A stretch of 64,000 nucleotides of DNA from an uncultured Pelagibacteraceae bacterium (GTDB lineage Bacteria > Pseudomonadota > Alphaproteobacteria > Pelagibacterales > Pelagibacteraceae): positions 27,144 to 91,143 of the forward strand of contig CACEGO010000002.1 in the NCBI GenBank assembly GCA_902559075.1, read 5' to 3'. The translations under genes and the position numbers were made by a program. The first letter of the stretch is position 1; every line of letters begins with the position of its first letter. The notes under the pieces are model-generated. The model was not told the origin of the DNA. It saw only the letters and a program-made list of their open reading frames with translations, and ran no database searches. Shown here piece after piece: positions 56,650 through 64,000 of the stretch.

Positions 56650-57545
56650 TGCACTTTGTAGAAAAAGAACCAGTTCAAAAAAGATTAGATTTTAATGAAA
56701 AGTTAAAATCAAATAAAATTTTAAGAGTACCTGGGGCATACAACCCATTAACAGCAAAATTGATAGAAGAAATTGGGTATGATGCGGTTTATGTTTCTGG
56801 GGGAGTAATGGCTAATGATCTTGGTTTTCCCGATATAGGTTTAACAACATTACAAGATGTAAGTACAAGATCATATTTAATTTCCAGAGTAACAAATTTA
56901 CCAACTATTGTTGATATAGATACTGGATTCAAATCATGTAAAGAAACAATAGAAACATTTGAAGAATTTGGAATTACTGGTGTTCATTTAGAAGATCAAA
57001 TTGAGAGAAAAAGATGTGGACACCTTGATAACAAAGAATTGGTTTCAACAGAGGCAATGGTAAAAAAAATTAAAGAATGTGTAAGTTCAAAAAAAGATCA
57101 AAACTTTAAAATTATTGCACGTTCAGATGCAAAAAGTGTCGAGGGAATTGATAAAATGATTGACAGATGTAAAGCCTACGTAGATGCTGGTGCTGAAATT
57201 ATATTTCCTGAAGCATTACAAGATGAAAAAGACTTTGAAAAAGTTCGAAAAGAACTGTCATGTTATTTATTAGCGAACATGACAGAGTTTGGTAAATCTA
57301 AATTATTCAATTATAAAGAATTGGAAAATTTAGGTTATAATATTGTTATTTATCCTGTAACTACTCAAAGATTAGCTATGAAAAATGTAGAGGATGGATT
57401 GAGAGACATTTATGCAAATGGACATCAGAATAATATAATTGATAAAATGCAGACAAGAAAAAGGTTATATGAATTAGTTGATTATGAAAAATATAATTCA
57501 TTAGATGAACAAATTTATAATTTTAGTACTGAGGGACATGAATAA
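56649..57545 (+). CDS. prpB: 2-methylisocitrate lyase
   Basis: Splits 2-methylisocitrate to pyruvate and succinate. It has 298 residues of the isocitrate-lyase/PEP-mutase superfamily. Visible: YVSGGVMA, DIDTGFK (metal Asp), HLEDQIERKRCGH with the catalytic KRCGH loop, and NMTEFGKS. TAATG overlaps on both sides tie it to prpD and prpC. Confidence 0.96.
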   Translation: MHFVEKEPVQKRLDFNEKLKSNKILRVPGAYNPLTAKLIEEIGYDAVYVSGGVMANDLGFPDIGLTTLQDVSTRSYLISRVTNLPTIVDIDTGFKSCKETIETFEEFGITGVHLEDQIERKRCGHLDNKELVSTEAMVKKIKECVSSKKDQNFKIIARSDAKSVEGIDKMIDRCKAYVDAGAEIIFPEALQDEKDFEKVRKELSCYLLANMTEFGKSKLFNYKELENLGYNIVIYPVTTQRLAMKNVEDGLRDIYANGHQNNIIDKMQTRKRLYELVDYEKYNSLDEQIYNFSTEGHE

Positions 57546-58669
57546 TGAGTGATGATATTAAAAAGGGTTTACTAGGTATAGTCGTAGATGAAACAGAAGT
57601 TTCAAAGGTTATGCCAGAAATTAATTCTCTAACTTATAGAGGTTATGCTGCTCAAGATTTATGTGAATATTGCAGATTTGAAGAGGTAGCTTATTTAATT
57701 TTAAATAAAGATTTACCAAATTCTATAGAGCTTAGACAATTTGAAAAAGAAGAAAAAAATAATAGAGAACTTACAAAGAACTTGTACGAAATTATTAAAC
57801 ATATGCCTAAAAAATCTCATCCTATGGATGTTGCAAGGACAGCTGTAAGTGTAATGGGATTAGAAGACAAAGAAACAACAGACTCTTCACCTGAAGCAAA
57901 TATGAGAAAAGCACTAAGAATTTTTGCAAAAACACCTACGGCTTTGGCTGCTTTTTATAGAATTAGAAAAGGGAAAAAAATTATTAAACCAAAAAAAGAA
58001 TTGTCTTTTTCAGAAAACTTTTTCTATATGTGTTTTGGGAAAGTCCCACAAAAAGAAATTGTTAAAGCATTTGATGTTTCTTTAATTTTATATGCTGAAC
58101 ATAGTTTTAATGTTTCAACATTTACAGCAAGAACAATCACAAGTAGTTTATCAGACATTCATGGAGCAATTACTGGAGCAATAGCAAGTTTAAAAGGTCC
58201 ATTACATGGAGGTGCTAACGAAGAAGTAATGCACATGATGAACAAAATCAAAAAGCCAGAAAATGCACTAAAATGGATCAATACTGCTCTAAAAAATAAA
58301 GAAGTAGTGATGGGCTTTGGTCATAGAGTTTACAAGTCAGGTGACTCTAGGGTACCAACCATGAGAAAGTATTTTGGAAAAGTTGCTAAACTAAAAAAGG
58401 ATAAAAAATTTGAGAAAATTTACGATATTGTTGAAAAAGTAATGATTAATAAGAAGAATATTCATCCAAATGTAGATTATCCAACCGGGCCTACTTATCA
58501 TTTAATGGGATTTGATACAGATTTTTTTACACCAATATTTGTTATATCTAGAATCACTGGTTGGTCTGCTCATATTATGGAACAGCATACTGCTAATAAA
58601 CTTATTAGACCTTTAGCAAGCTATAAAGGTAGCAAGCATCGAAAAGTGATGCAATTAAATCAAAGATAA
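57545..58669 (+). CDS. prpC: 2-methylcitrate synthase
   Basis: Condenses propionyl-CoA with oxaloacetate. It has 374 residues of the citrate-synthase family: LTYRGYAAQDLCEY start, AEHSFNVSTFTARTI (His/Ser), LHGGANEEVM, GFGHRVYK and the Asp loop GFDTDFFTPIF. The methylcitrate assignment follows from length and the prpDB context. Last gene of prpDBC; convergent with nrdB. Confidence 0.95.
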   Translation: MSDDIKKGLLGIVVDETEVSKVMPEINSLTYRGYAAQDLCEYCRFEEVAYLILNKDLPNSIELRQFEKEEKNNRELTKNLYEIIKHMPKKSHPMDVARTAVSVMGLEDKETTDSSPEANMRKALRIFAKTPTALAAFYRIRKGKKIIKPKKELSFSENFFYMCFGKVPQKEIVKAFDVSLILYAEHSFNVSTFTARTITSSLSDIHGAITGAIASLKGPLHGGANEEVMHMMNKIKKPENALKWINTALKNKEVVMGFGHRVYKSGDSRVPTMRKYFGKVAKLKKDKKFEKIYDIVEKVMINKKNIHPNVDYPTGPTYHLMGFDTDFFTPIFVISRITGWSAHIMEQHTANKLIRPLASYKGSKHRKVMQLNQR

Positions 58670-58680
58670 TTTTTTAAAAA

Positions 58681-59709
58681 TTAACTAAATGCCTCTGCCC
58701 AGGTACCTTGGGTTGATGCTTTAGAATACTCTGTTGCACGACCTTCAAAAAAGTTCATGTGTTCAACTGCATTAAGCATCGTATCCAGCCAAGTTAAAGG
58801 ATTTTTATCTATATCATAAATTGGTTCTAATCCTAATTGAACCAATCTTCTATTACCGATAAATCTAATATAATCCTTAACTTCTTGAGCAGTTAAACCT
58901 TCCATTGGACCCATTTCAAATGCTAAGTCAATAAAAGCATCTTCATGCTCAATAATAGTTCTGCAAGCTTCATAAAGTTCTTTTTTTAATTTTGGTGTCC
59001 AGATTTCTGGATTTTCATTTATGAATTCTTTAAAAATTCTAATCATAGAATTACAATGAAGAGTTTCATCTCTAACTGACCAAGTAACAATTTGGCCCAT
59101 GCCTTTCATTTTATTATGTCTTGGAAAATTTAATAAGATAGCAAAACTTGCGAACAACTGTAATCCTTCTGTGAATGCACTAAAGACTGCTACTGTTTTT
59201 GCAATATCTTCTTTTGAATTTACGTTAAAGTCTTGCATGTAATCGTATTTGTCTTTCATCTCTTTATATTTCATAAAAGCTGTGTATTCAGACTCAGGCA
59301 TTCCTATCGTATCTAACAAATGAGAGTAAGCTGCAACATGTACTGTTTCCATTGCAGCAAAAGCTGTCATCATCATTAAAACTTCGGTGGGTTTAAATAC
59401 TGTTGTATAATGTCTTAAGTAACAATTATTAACTTCGACATCTGCTTGAGTAAAAAATCTAAAAATTTGAGTTAATAAATTCTTTTCGGGTTGTGACAAG
59501 TTTTTTTGCCAATCTCTAACATCATCTCCTAAAGGAACTTCTTCTGGTAACCAATGAATTCTTTGCTGTGTAAGCCATGCATCATAACACCATGGATATC
59601 TAAAAGGTTTGTAAACAGGATTTTCAACTAACAATCCCATTTTTTTTGGTTGTATTATTTTTTTTTCAGTTTGTATAATTTCTGAATTTATTTTTTCAGC
59701 TACTGACAT
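58681..59709 (-). CDS. nrdB: Ribonucleoside-diphosphate reductase beta subunit (class I)
   Basis: Radical-generating subunit: diiron site and tyrosyl radical. It spans about 342 residues from ATG 59707-59709. That start is preferred because GAGGAG lies eight bases upstream; an in-frame GTG at 59716-59718 is possible but overlaps this site. Ligands are seen in FTQADVEVNN, AAMETVHVAAYSH (with the candidate radical Tyr), FTEGLQLFASF and RDETLHCNSM. It overlaps the nrdA end by ten bases. Confidence 0.95.
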   Translation of the reverse strand: MSVAEKINSEIIQTEKKIIQPKKMGLLVENPVYKPFRYPWCYDAWLTQQRIHWLPEEVPLGDDVRDWQKNLSQPEKNLLTQIFRFFTQADVEVNNCYLRHYTTVFKPTEVLMMMTAFAAMETVHVAAYSHLLDTIGMPESEYTAFMKYKEMKDKYDYMQDFNVNSKEDIAKTVAVFSAFTEGLQLFASFAILLNFPRHNKMKGMGQIVTWSVRDETLHCNSMIRIFKEFINENPEIWTPKLKKELYEACRTIIEHEDAFIDLAFEMGPMEGLTAQEVKDYIRFIGNRRLVQLGLEPIYDIDKNPLTWLDTMLNAVEHMNFFEGRATEYSKASTQGTWAEAFS

Positions 59710-61637
59710 GATAAACACTCCTCATATTCTTGTTCTTCTGTTTTGGTTGATTTGTTTTTATATACGTTAGCCATAATATCTGTTGATTTAGAATCATTTA
59801 TATTTTCGGCTCTTTGAATTGATTTTGATCTACAGTAATAAAGACTCTTTAGGCCTTTCTTCCATGCATCAAAATGAATTTTATGCAATTCTTTTTTGTG
59901 AACATCTGCTGGTAAAAATAAATTTACAGATTGAGCTTGGGAAATATAAGGGGTTCTATCTCCGCTAAGTTCAATTATCCAGTTTTGATTAAGTTCAAAG
60001 GCTGTTTTGAAAACATCTTTTTCTAATTCAGTTAAAAAGTCTAAATGACTTACTGATCCTTGATTTGTGGTAATAGTAGACCATGTTTCATCGTCATTTT
60101 TACCATGGCTTTCTAATATTTCCTCTAAATACCTGTTTCTGACATTAAAAGAACCTGACAATGTTTTATGAGTATAGCTATTTGCAGCAATAGGCTCTAC
60201 CCCTGGAGATGCTCCACCACAAATAATTGAGATTGAAGCTGTTGGAGCTATCGCTGTTTTATTTGAAAATCTCTCTTGATAACCATATTCAGCCGCATCT
60301 GGGCACGCTCCTCTTTCTTCTGCTAAATCTTTAGATGCTTGATTAACTTTTTCGTCAATATTTTTAAATATTTTTTTATTCCATGATTTGGCCATCACAG
60401 ATTCTAGAGGGATTCTATTTTTTTGTAAAAAGGAATGAAAGCCCATTACACCTAAGCCAACACTTCTTTCTCTTTCTGCTGAATATTTTGCATCTCTAAA
60501 CTGATCAGGAGCTTTATTGATAAAATCAGATAAAACATTATCCAAAAATCTCATTACATCACTAATCATATCTGGATCATCTTTCCACTCGTCATACTTT
60601 TCTAAATTTAAAGATGATAAACAACAAACTGCTGTTCTATCCCTTCCATCTTTATCAATACCTGTCGGTAAAGTTATTTCACTACACAAATTAGAAGTCT
60701 TAACTGTAAGGTTGGCTAACTTGTGATGCTGGGGAATTTGTCTATTAACAGTATCAATATAAATTATATATGGCTCTCCTGTTTCTATTCTTGCTGTTAA
60801 TAATCTAATCCATAAATTTCTTGCAGAAATAGTTTGTTGAATAGATCCATCCGCTGGACTTTTTAAGGCCCACTGTTCATCTGTTTCTACTGCTCTCATG
60901 AAGGCGTCAGAAACTAAAACTCCGTGATGTAGATTTAATGCTTTTCTATTAGGATCTCCTCCTGTAGGTCTTCTCATTTCTATAAACTCTTCAATCTCTG
61001 GATGATCAATTGGAAGATAACAAGCAGCAGAACCTCTTCTTAATGAACCTTGGCTAATTGCCATTGTTAATGAGTCCATAACTTTAATGAAAGGAATTAT
61101 TCCTGAAGTCTTTCCAACTTTACCAATTTTTTCTCCAATAGATCTTAAGTTGCCCCAATAACTTCCTATGCCACCACCTTTAGCTGCAAGCCAAACATTT
61201 TCGCTCCAAAGGTCTAAAATTCCACCTAAACTATCAGAAGCCTCATTTAAAAAACATGAAATTGGCAATCCTCTTTTTGTACCTCCATTTGACAATACTG
61301 GAGTAGCTGGCATAAACCAAAGATTGCTAATATAATTGTAAATTCTTTGAGCATGTAAGTTATCATCAGAGTATGTGCTAGCAACTCTTGCAAATAAATC
61401 TTGATAAGACTCATTTGGACCAAGGTATCTATCTTTTAAAGTTGCTTTACCAAAGTCAGTTAGGTTTGCATCTCTAGATCGATCGATCTTGATTATAATT
61501 CCTTTATCATTTTGAAAAAGTTCAGTTTCATTGTTTAGAGAAAAAAGATCAGGTCTATTTCCTCTCGAAACTTCTTTTACTTGAGGGCTATATTCAGAGA
61601 CAGCTTGTTTGAGTGCTTGAGAAAGAATCTTATTCAT
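59700..61637 (-). CDS. nrdA: Ribonucleoside-diphosphate reductase alpha subunit (class I)
   Basis: Catalytic subunit that reduces ribonucleotides. Its 645 residues are shorter than the enteric enzyme because no ATP-cone is recognisable at the N-terminus. GLPISCFLNEASDSL, TSNLCSEITLP and CCLSSLNL carry catalytic cysteines, and the C-terminal tail ends CLSCQ with the redox-active pair. Two NrdR-box-like sites lie just upstream of the start. Confidence 0.95.
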   Translation of the reverse strand: MNKILSQALKQAVSEYSPQVKEVSRGNRPDLFSLNNETELFQNDKGIIIKIDRSRDANLTDFGKATLKDRYLGPNESYQDLFARVASTYSDDNLHAQRIYNYISNLWFMPATPVLSNGGTKRGLPISCFLNEASDSLGGILDLWSENVWLAAKGGGIGSYWGNLRSIGEKIGKVGKTSGIIPFIKVMDSLTMAISQGSLRRGSAACYLPIDHPEIEEFIEMRRPTGGDPNRKALNLHHGVLVSDAFMRAVETDEQWALKSPADGSIQQTISARNLWIRLLTARIETGEPYIIYIDTVNRQIPQHHKLANLTVKTSNLCSEITLPTGIDKDGRDRTAVCCLSSLNLEKYDEWKDDPDMISDVMRFLDNVLSDFINKAPDQFRDAKYSAERERSVGLGVMGFHSFLQKNRIPLESVMAKSWNKKIFKNIDEKVNQASKDLAEERGACPDAAEYGYQERFSNKTAIAPTASISIICGGASPGVEPIAANSYTHKTLSGSFNVRNRYLEEILESHGKNDDETWSTITTNQGSVSHLDFLTELEKDVFKTAFELNQNWIIELSGDRTPYISQAQSVNLFLPADVHKKELHKIHFDAWKKGLKSLYYCRSKSIQRAENINDSKSTDIMANVYKNKSTKTEEQEYEECLSCQ

Positions 61638-61669
61638 AAATAGTTAATATATTTTGTTATTTGTGCGAA

Positions 61670-61716
61670 AACAACTATATGTTGTGGGCGCCTATAGTAA
61701 ATATACTATATAAACA
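61670..61716 (-). promoter_or_regulatory. Tandem NrdR-box-like sites upstream of nrdAB
   Basis: One AT-rich near-palindrome is ACAACTATATGTTGT at 61671-61685. A second, weaker site around ATACTATATAAACA (61703-61716) has its CTATAT core exactly 31 bp from the first. NrdR repressors classically bind two 16-bp boxes about three helical turns apart in nrd promoters. The 180-bp gap also serves the divergent phosphomutase gene. Confidence 0.55.
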
Positions 61717-61817
61717 TTTAATCAACGGAACATTTATAGAACGCGACAATATGATAATCAACAAAAAAATGAAATTTTTTTCAAGAAATTAACATAAAAA
61801 GAGTAAGTAAATATGAA

Positions 61818-63272
61818 ATGAATCAAAAGATAAAAATAGATCCTTATGGCTTTAGAGAATATGACGCTAGATGGTTGTATGAAAGGGATGTAAATCTAGA
61901 GGGTATTAAGAATCTTGGTAAAGGTCTTGGTACACAAGTAAAGAGTCATACAAAAAAAAACAATCCAAGAATCATAGTCGGTCATGATTACAGATCTTAT
62001 AGCGAAGAAATAAAAACAGCTCTTAAAAAAGGATTAATATCAACAGGATGTAATATTGAAGATATAGGTTTGTCGTTATCTCCGATGGTTTATTTTGCTC
62101 AATTTAAATTAGATGCTGATGCAGTTGCAATGGTAACAGCAAGTCATAACGAAAATGGCTGGACAGGTGTCAAAATGGGCATCAAAAAAGGACTGACTCA
62201 CGCGGGTGAAGAAATGAAAGAGTTAAAAGATATAACTTTAAACGAAAAATTTACAGAGGGTAAAGGCACTGAGACACAAATAGAAAATTTTCAGAAAATT
62301 TATAAAGAAGATTTAATTCAGAAAAATAAAATTAAGAAAAAAATTAAAGCTGTAGTTGCATGTGGTAATGGCACTGCTGGAGCATTTGCTCCTGATATCT
62401 TGAGAGGTATTGGCTGTGATGTGATTGAGTTAGATTGTAACTTGGATTGGACTTTTCCAAAATACAACCCAAATCCAGAAGATATGAAGATGCTTCATGA
62501 AATTGCAAAAACTGTAAAAGAGAATAATGCTGATGTAGGTTTTGGGTTTGATGGAGATGGAGATCGAGTTGGGGTTATTGATGACAATGGAAATGAAATC
62601 TTTTCAGACAAAATTGGACTTTTAATAGCTAGAGACTTATCAACAAAACATAAAAACTCAAAATTTATAGTGGATGTTAAATCAACAGGACTTTTCTCAA
62701 AAGATAAAGTTTTATTAGAAAATAATTGTGAAACTATTTATTGGAAAACTGGTCATTCACACATAAAAAGGAAAGTGAATAGTGAAAAAGCTTTAGCAGG
62801 ATTTGAAAAAAGTGGGCATTTCTTTTTTAATCAGCCATTAGGTTTTGGCTATGACGATGGTATCAATTCCGCAATTCATATATGCCATTTATTAGATAAT
62901 AATCACAAAAAAATGAGTAAAATTATTAGTGAGATACCTATTACTTATCAATCTCCAACTATGGCTCCATATTGTAAAGATGAAGAAAAATATAAAGTAG
63001 TTGAACAAATGGTAAAGCAAATTGAACAAATTAAAAATAATAAAACTAAAATTGATGAACAAGAAATAACTAATGTTCTAACTGTAAACGGAGTTAGATT
63101 TTCATTTGAAGACGGATCTTGGGGATTAATAAGAGCATCGTCAAATAAACCTTCATTAGTGATTGTAACTGAAAGCCCTACATCTGATGAAAGGAAGAAA
63201 AAAATCTTTGATTTTATTGACGATTTATTACAAAAAACAGGTCAGGTAGGTGAATATGATCAGAAAATCTAA
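61818..63272 (+). CDS. Phosphomannomutase/phosphoglucomutase
   Basis: Interconverts hexose 1- and 6-phosphates for sugar-nucleotide synthesis. It has 484 residues of the alpha-D-phosphohexomutase family: catalytic Ser loop TASHNENGWTG (near residue 110), metal loop FGFDGDGDRVGV, sugar loop GFEKSGH and a C-terminal phosphate site (RASSNKPSLVI). An ATG five bases upstream runs straight into a stop, fixing this start. Its stop overlaps the convergent next gene by four bases. Confidence 0.93.
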   Translation: MNQKIKIDPYGFREYDARWLYERDVNLEGIKNLGKGLGTQVKSHTKKNNPRIIVGHDYRSYSEEIKTALKKGLISTGCNIEDIGLSLSPMVYFAQFKLDADAVAMVTASHNENGWTGVKMGIKKGLTHAGEEMKELKDITLNEKFTEGKGTETQIENFQKIYKEDLIQKNKIKKKIKAVVACGNGTAGAFAPDILRGIGCDVIELDCNLDWTFPKYNPNPEDMKMLHEIAKTVKENNADVGFGFDGDGDRVGVIDDNGNEIFSDKIGLLIARDLSTKHKNSKFIVDVKSTGLFSKDKVLLENNCETIYWKTGHSHIKRKVNSEKALAGFEKSGHFFFNQPLGFGYDDGINSAIHICHLLDNNHKKMSKIISEIPITYQSPTMAPYCKDEEKYKVVEQMVKQIEQIKNNKTKIDEQEITNVLTVNGVRFSFEDGSWGLIRASSNKPSLVIVTESPTSDERKKKIFDFIDDLLQKTGQVGEYDQKI

Positions 63273-64000
63273 TTTTTTAAATTATCTTCACCAGTTTTGT
63301 TTTCTAAATTATCTTCATAATTTTTAGTTTCTAAATTATCACCATTTTGTTTATTCTCTTGTTTAGGAATTTCATCACTATAAAATTTTTTAACTAGCTC
63401 TTCTTCTTTTAGTCTTTGTTCCTCATCAAATTTTTTCTCCCATTCTTTCATTCGCCTGTTTTCTTCTTTAATTCTCTCTTGTTGTGCAATTTCAGCCAAT
63501 CGGATTCTTTCGTTTTCTTCTTTAATTATTTTTTGTCTTTCCTCCTCTATTTTAAGCTCTCTTTCTCTTTTACGCCTTTCATTTTCTATATTTATTCTCT
63601 CACGTTCTGCTTCTTTAAGTTCTTTTTCTCTAATTCTTAATTCCTCTTCCCTAGCCCTTTGTTCAGTCTCTTCTTTTAAAATCTGTCTTTGAATTTCTTG
63701 ATATCTTTCAGTTTCCAGATCTCTTAACCTTTCTTCCATTTCTTTGAGTTTTTCTTGCTCATATTTCAGCTTTCTAGCCGCCTCTCTTAATCTTTGCTCT
63801 TCCTCAAGTCTATTTTTCCTTTCAATTTCTTTTAATCTAAGTTTTTCTTGTCTTTCCTTTTCTTTTTCGTCTCTTCTCTTTTGAGCCTCTAGTTCTTTAT
63901 GTTTTTGTTCTTCTTCTTTAATTTTAATATTTTCTTCTCTAATTCTTTGTCTCTCTAACATTTTTAGCTTTAAATCTTCCTGTCTAAGATTTCTAGCTTC
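63269..64000 (-). CDS. Highly charged coiled-coil protein, C-terminal part (runs off window)
   Basis: The frame is open to the window end; the Met at 63961 is internal or optional, since the 13 codons before it are also open and of the same character. At least 243 residues are almost wholly Glu/Lys/Arg with short heptad repeats (REEELRIREKELKEAERERI), predicting a long single coiled coil or charged helix. The tail is Asn/Asp-rich with ETKNYEDN, ENKTGEDN-like repeats. It may be a spacer in an envelope or division protein; no family is recognised. Confidence 0.75.
   Translation of the reverse strand, partial: EARNLRQEDLKLKMLERQRIREENIKIKEEEQKHKELEAQKRRDEKEKERQEKLRLKEIERKNRLEEEQRLREAARKLKYEQEKLKEMEERLRDLETERYQEIQRQILKEETEQRAREEELRIREKELKEAERERINIENERRKRERELKIEEERQKIIKEENERIRLAEIAQQERIKEENRRMKEWEKKFDEEQRLKEEELVKKFYSDEIPKQENKQNGDNLETKNYEDNLENKTGEDNLKN

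Noticed and set aside
63961..63963. Start codon of the coiled-coil gene at 63961
   Set aside because: The frame remains open with the same Lys/Glu/Arg composition to the window edge, so the gene is treated as 5'-partial.

Overview
The window is a very AT-rich, tightly packed bacterial chromosome segment with many 1-8 bp gene overlaps. Its gene content and order point to a SAR11-type alphaproteobacterium (Candidatus Pelagibacter or a close relative). This rests on recognising protein families and synteny; there is no rRNA in the window. I see no rRNA, CRISPR array, IS element, integrase or transposase.

Layout. (1) 1-13952, minus strand: the translation/transcription superoperon tRNA-Tyr, tRNA-Gly, tuf, tRNA-Trp, secE, nusG, rplKAJL, rpoBC, rpsL, rpsG and fusA (cut by the window start). 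There is a hairpin between rplL and rpoB and a structured leader before rpsL. (2) 14082-17566: rlmB, tRNA-Thr(TGT), two small tRNA-bounded cassettes, a 45-residue membrane ORF, nadK and tRNA-Leu(TAA). (3) 17528-21790: two more cassettes, bounded by copies of the 5' half of tRNA-Leu. (4) 21862-35372: accessory island. It holds six tightly coupled plus-strand genes for what looks like an unusual activated sugar or surface glycan, then a polytopic membrane protein and three exported proteins on the minus strand. (5) 35419-63272: core metabolism: a GGCT-like and a CinA-like gene; sfsA-map-purBCSQL-bolA-grxD; rpsD, trmJ, a DUF1989 gene, cimA, cysS, nadE, aroG, glmS and a truncated glmU; gph; prpDBC; nrdAB; a phosphohexomutase; and the end of a highly charged coiled-coil protein running off the window.

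Most notable signal. Two tRNA genes each carry a tandem array of small elements with no integrase (about 0.75, 0.9, 2.5 and 1.7 kb). In both arrays the duplicated tRNA piece begins exactly at the edge of the 7-nt anticodon loop: the 3' half for tRNA-Thr, the 5' half for tRNA-Leu. Each element carries one or two genes for exported proteins. A pair of 7-11 bp direct repeats with an exact 11-bp period lies just upstream of the cargo gene in three elements (degenerate in the first tRNA-Thr element), and another lies just downstream of the cargo in all four. In both tRNA-Leu elements the repeat word is the same at the two ends but differs between elements (GGTACTGG versus GTACGAG), as expected for cognate recombinase arm sites or private operators. 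Three cargo genes belong to one paralogous exported family shared by both tRNA sites, with swapped promoter/leader modules. A fourth is a fusion of a glycine-betaine-type binding protein with a caspase-like protease. I interpret these as non-autonomous, tRNA-integrating mini-elements.

Second notable locus. 21862-30976 encodes an SDR, a GMC-like oxidoreductase, a 1277-residue kinase/aldolase/ribulose-phosphate-epimerase fusion, a tandem nucleotidyltransferase, a GT2 glycosyltransferase and a small phosphodiesterase-like protein. I do not recognise a described pathway for this set.
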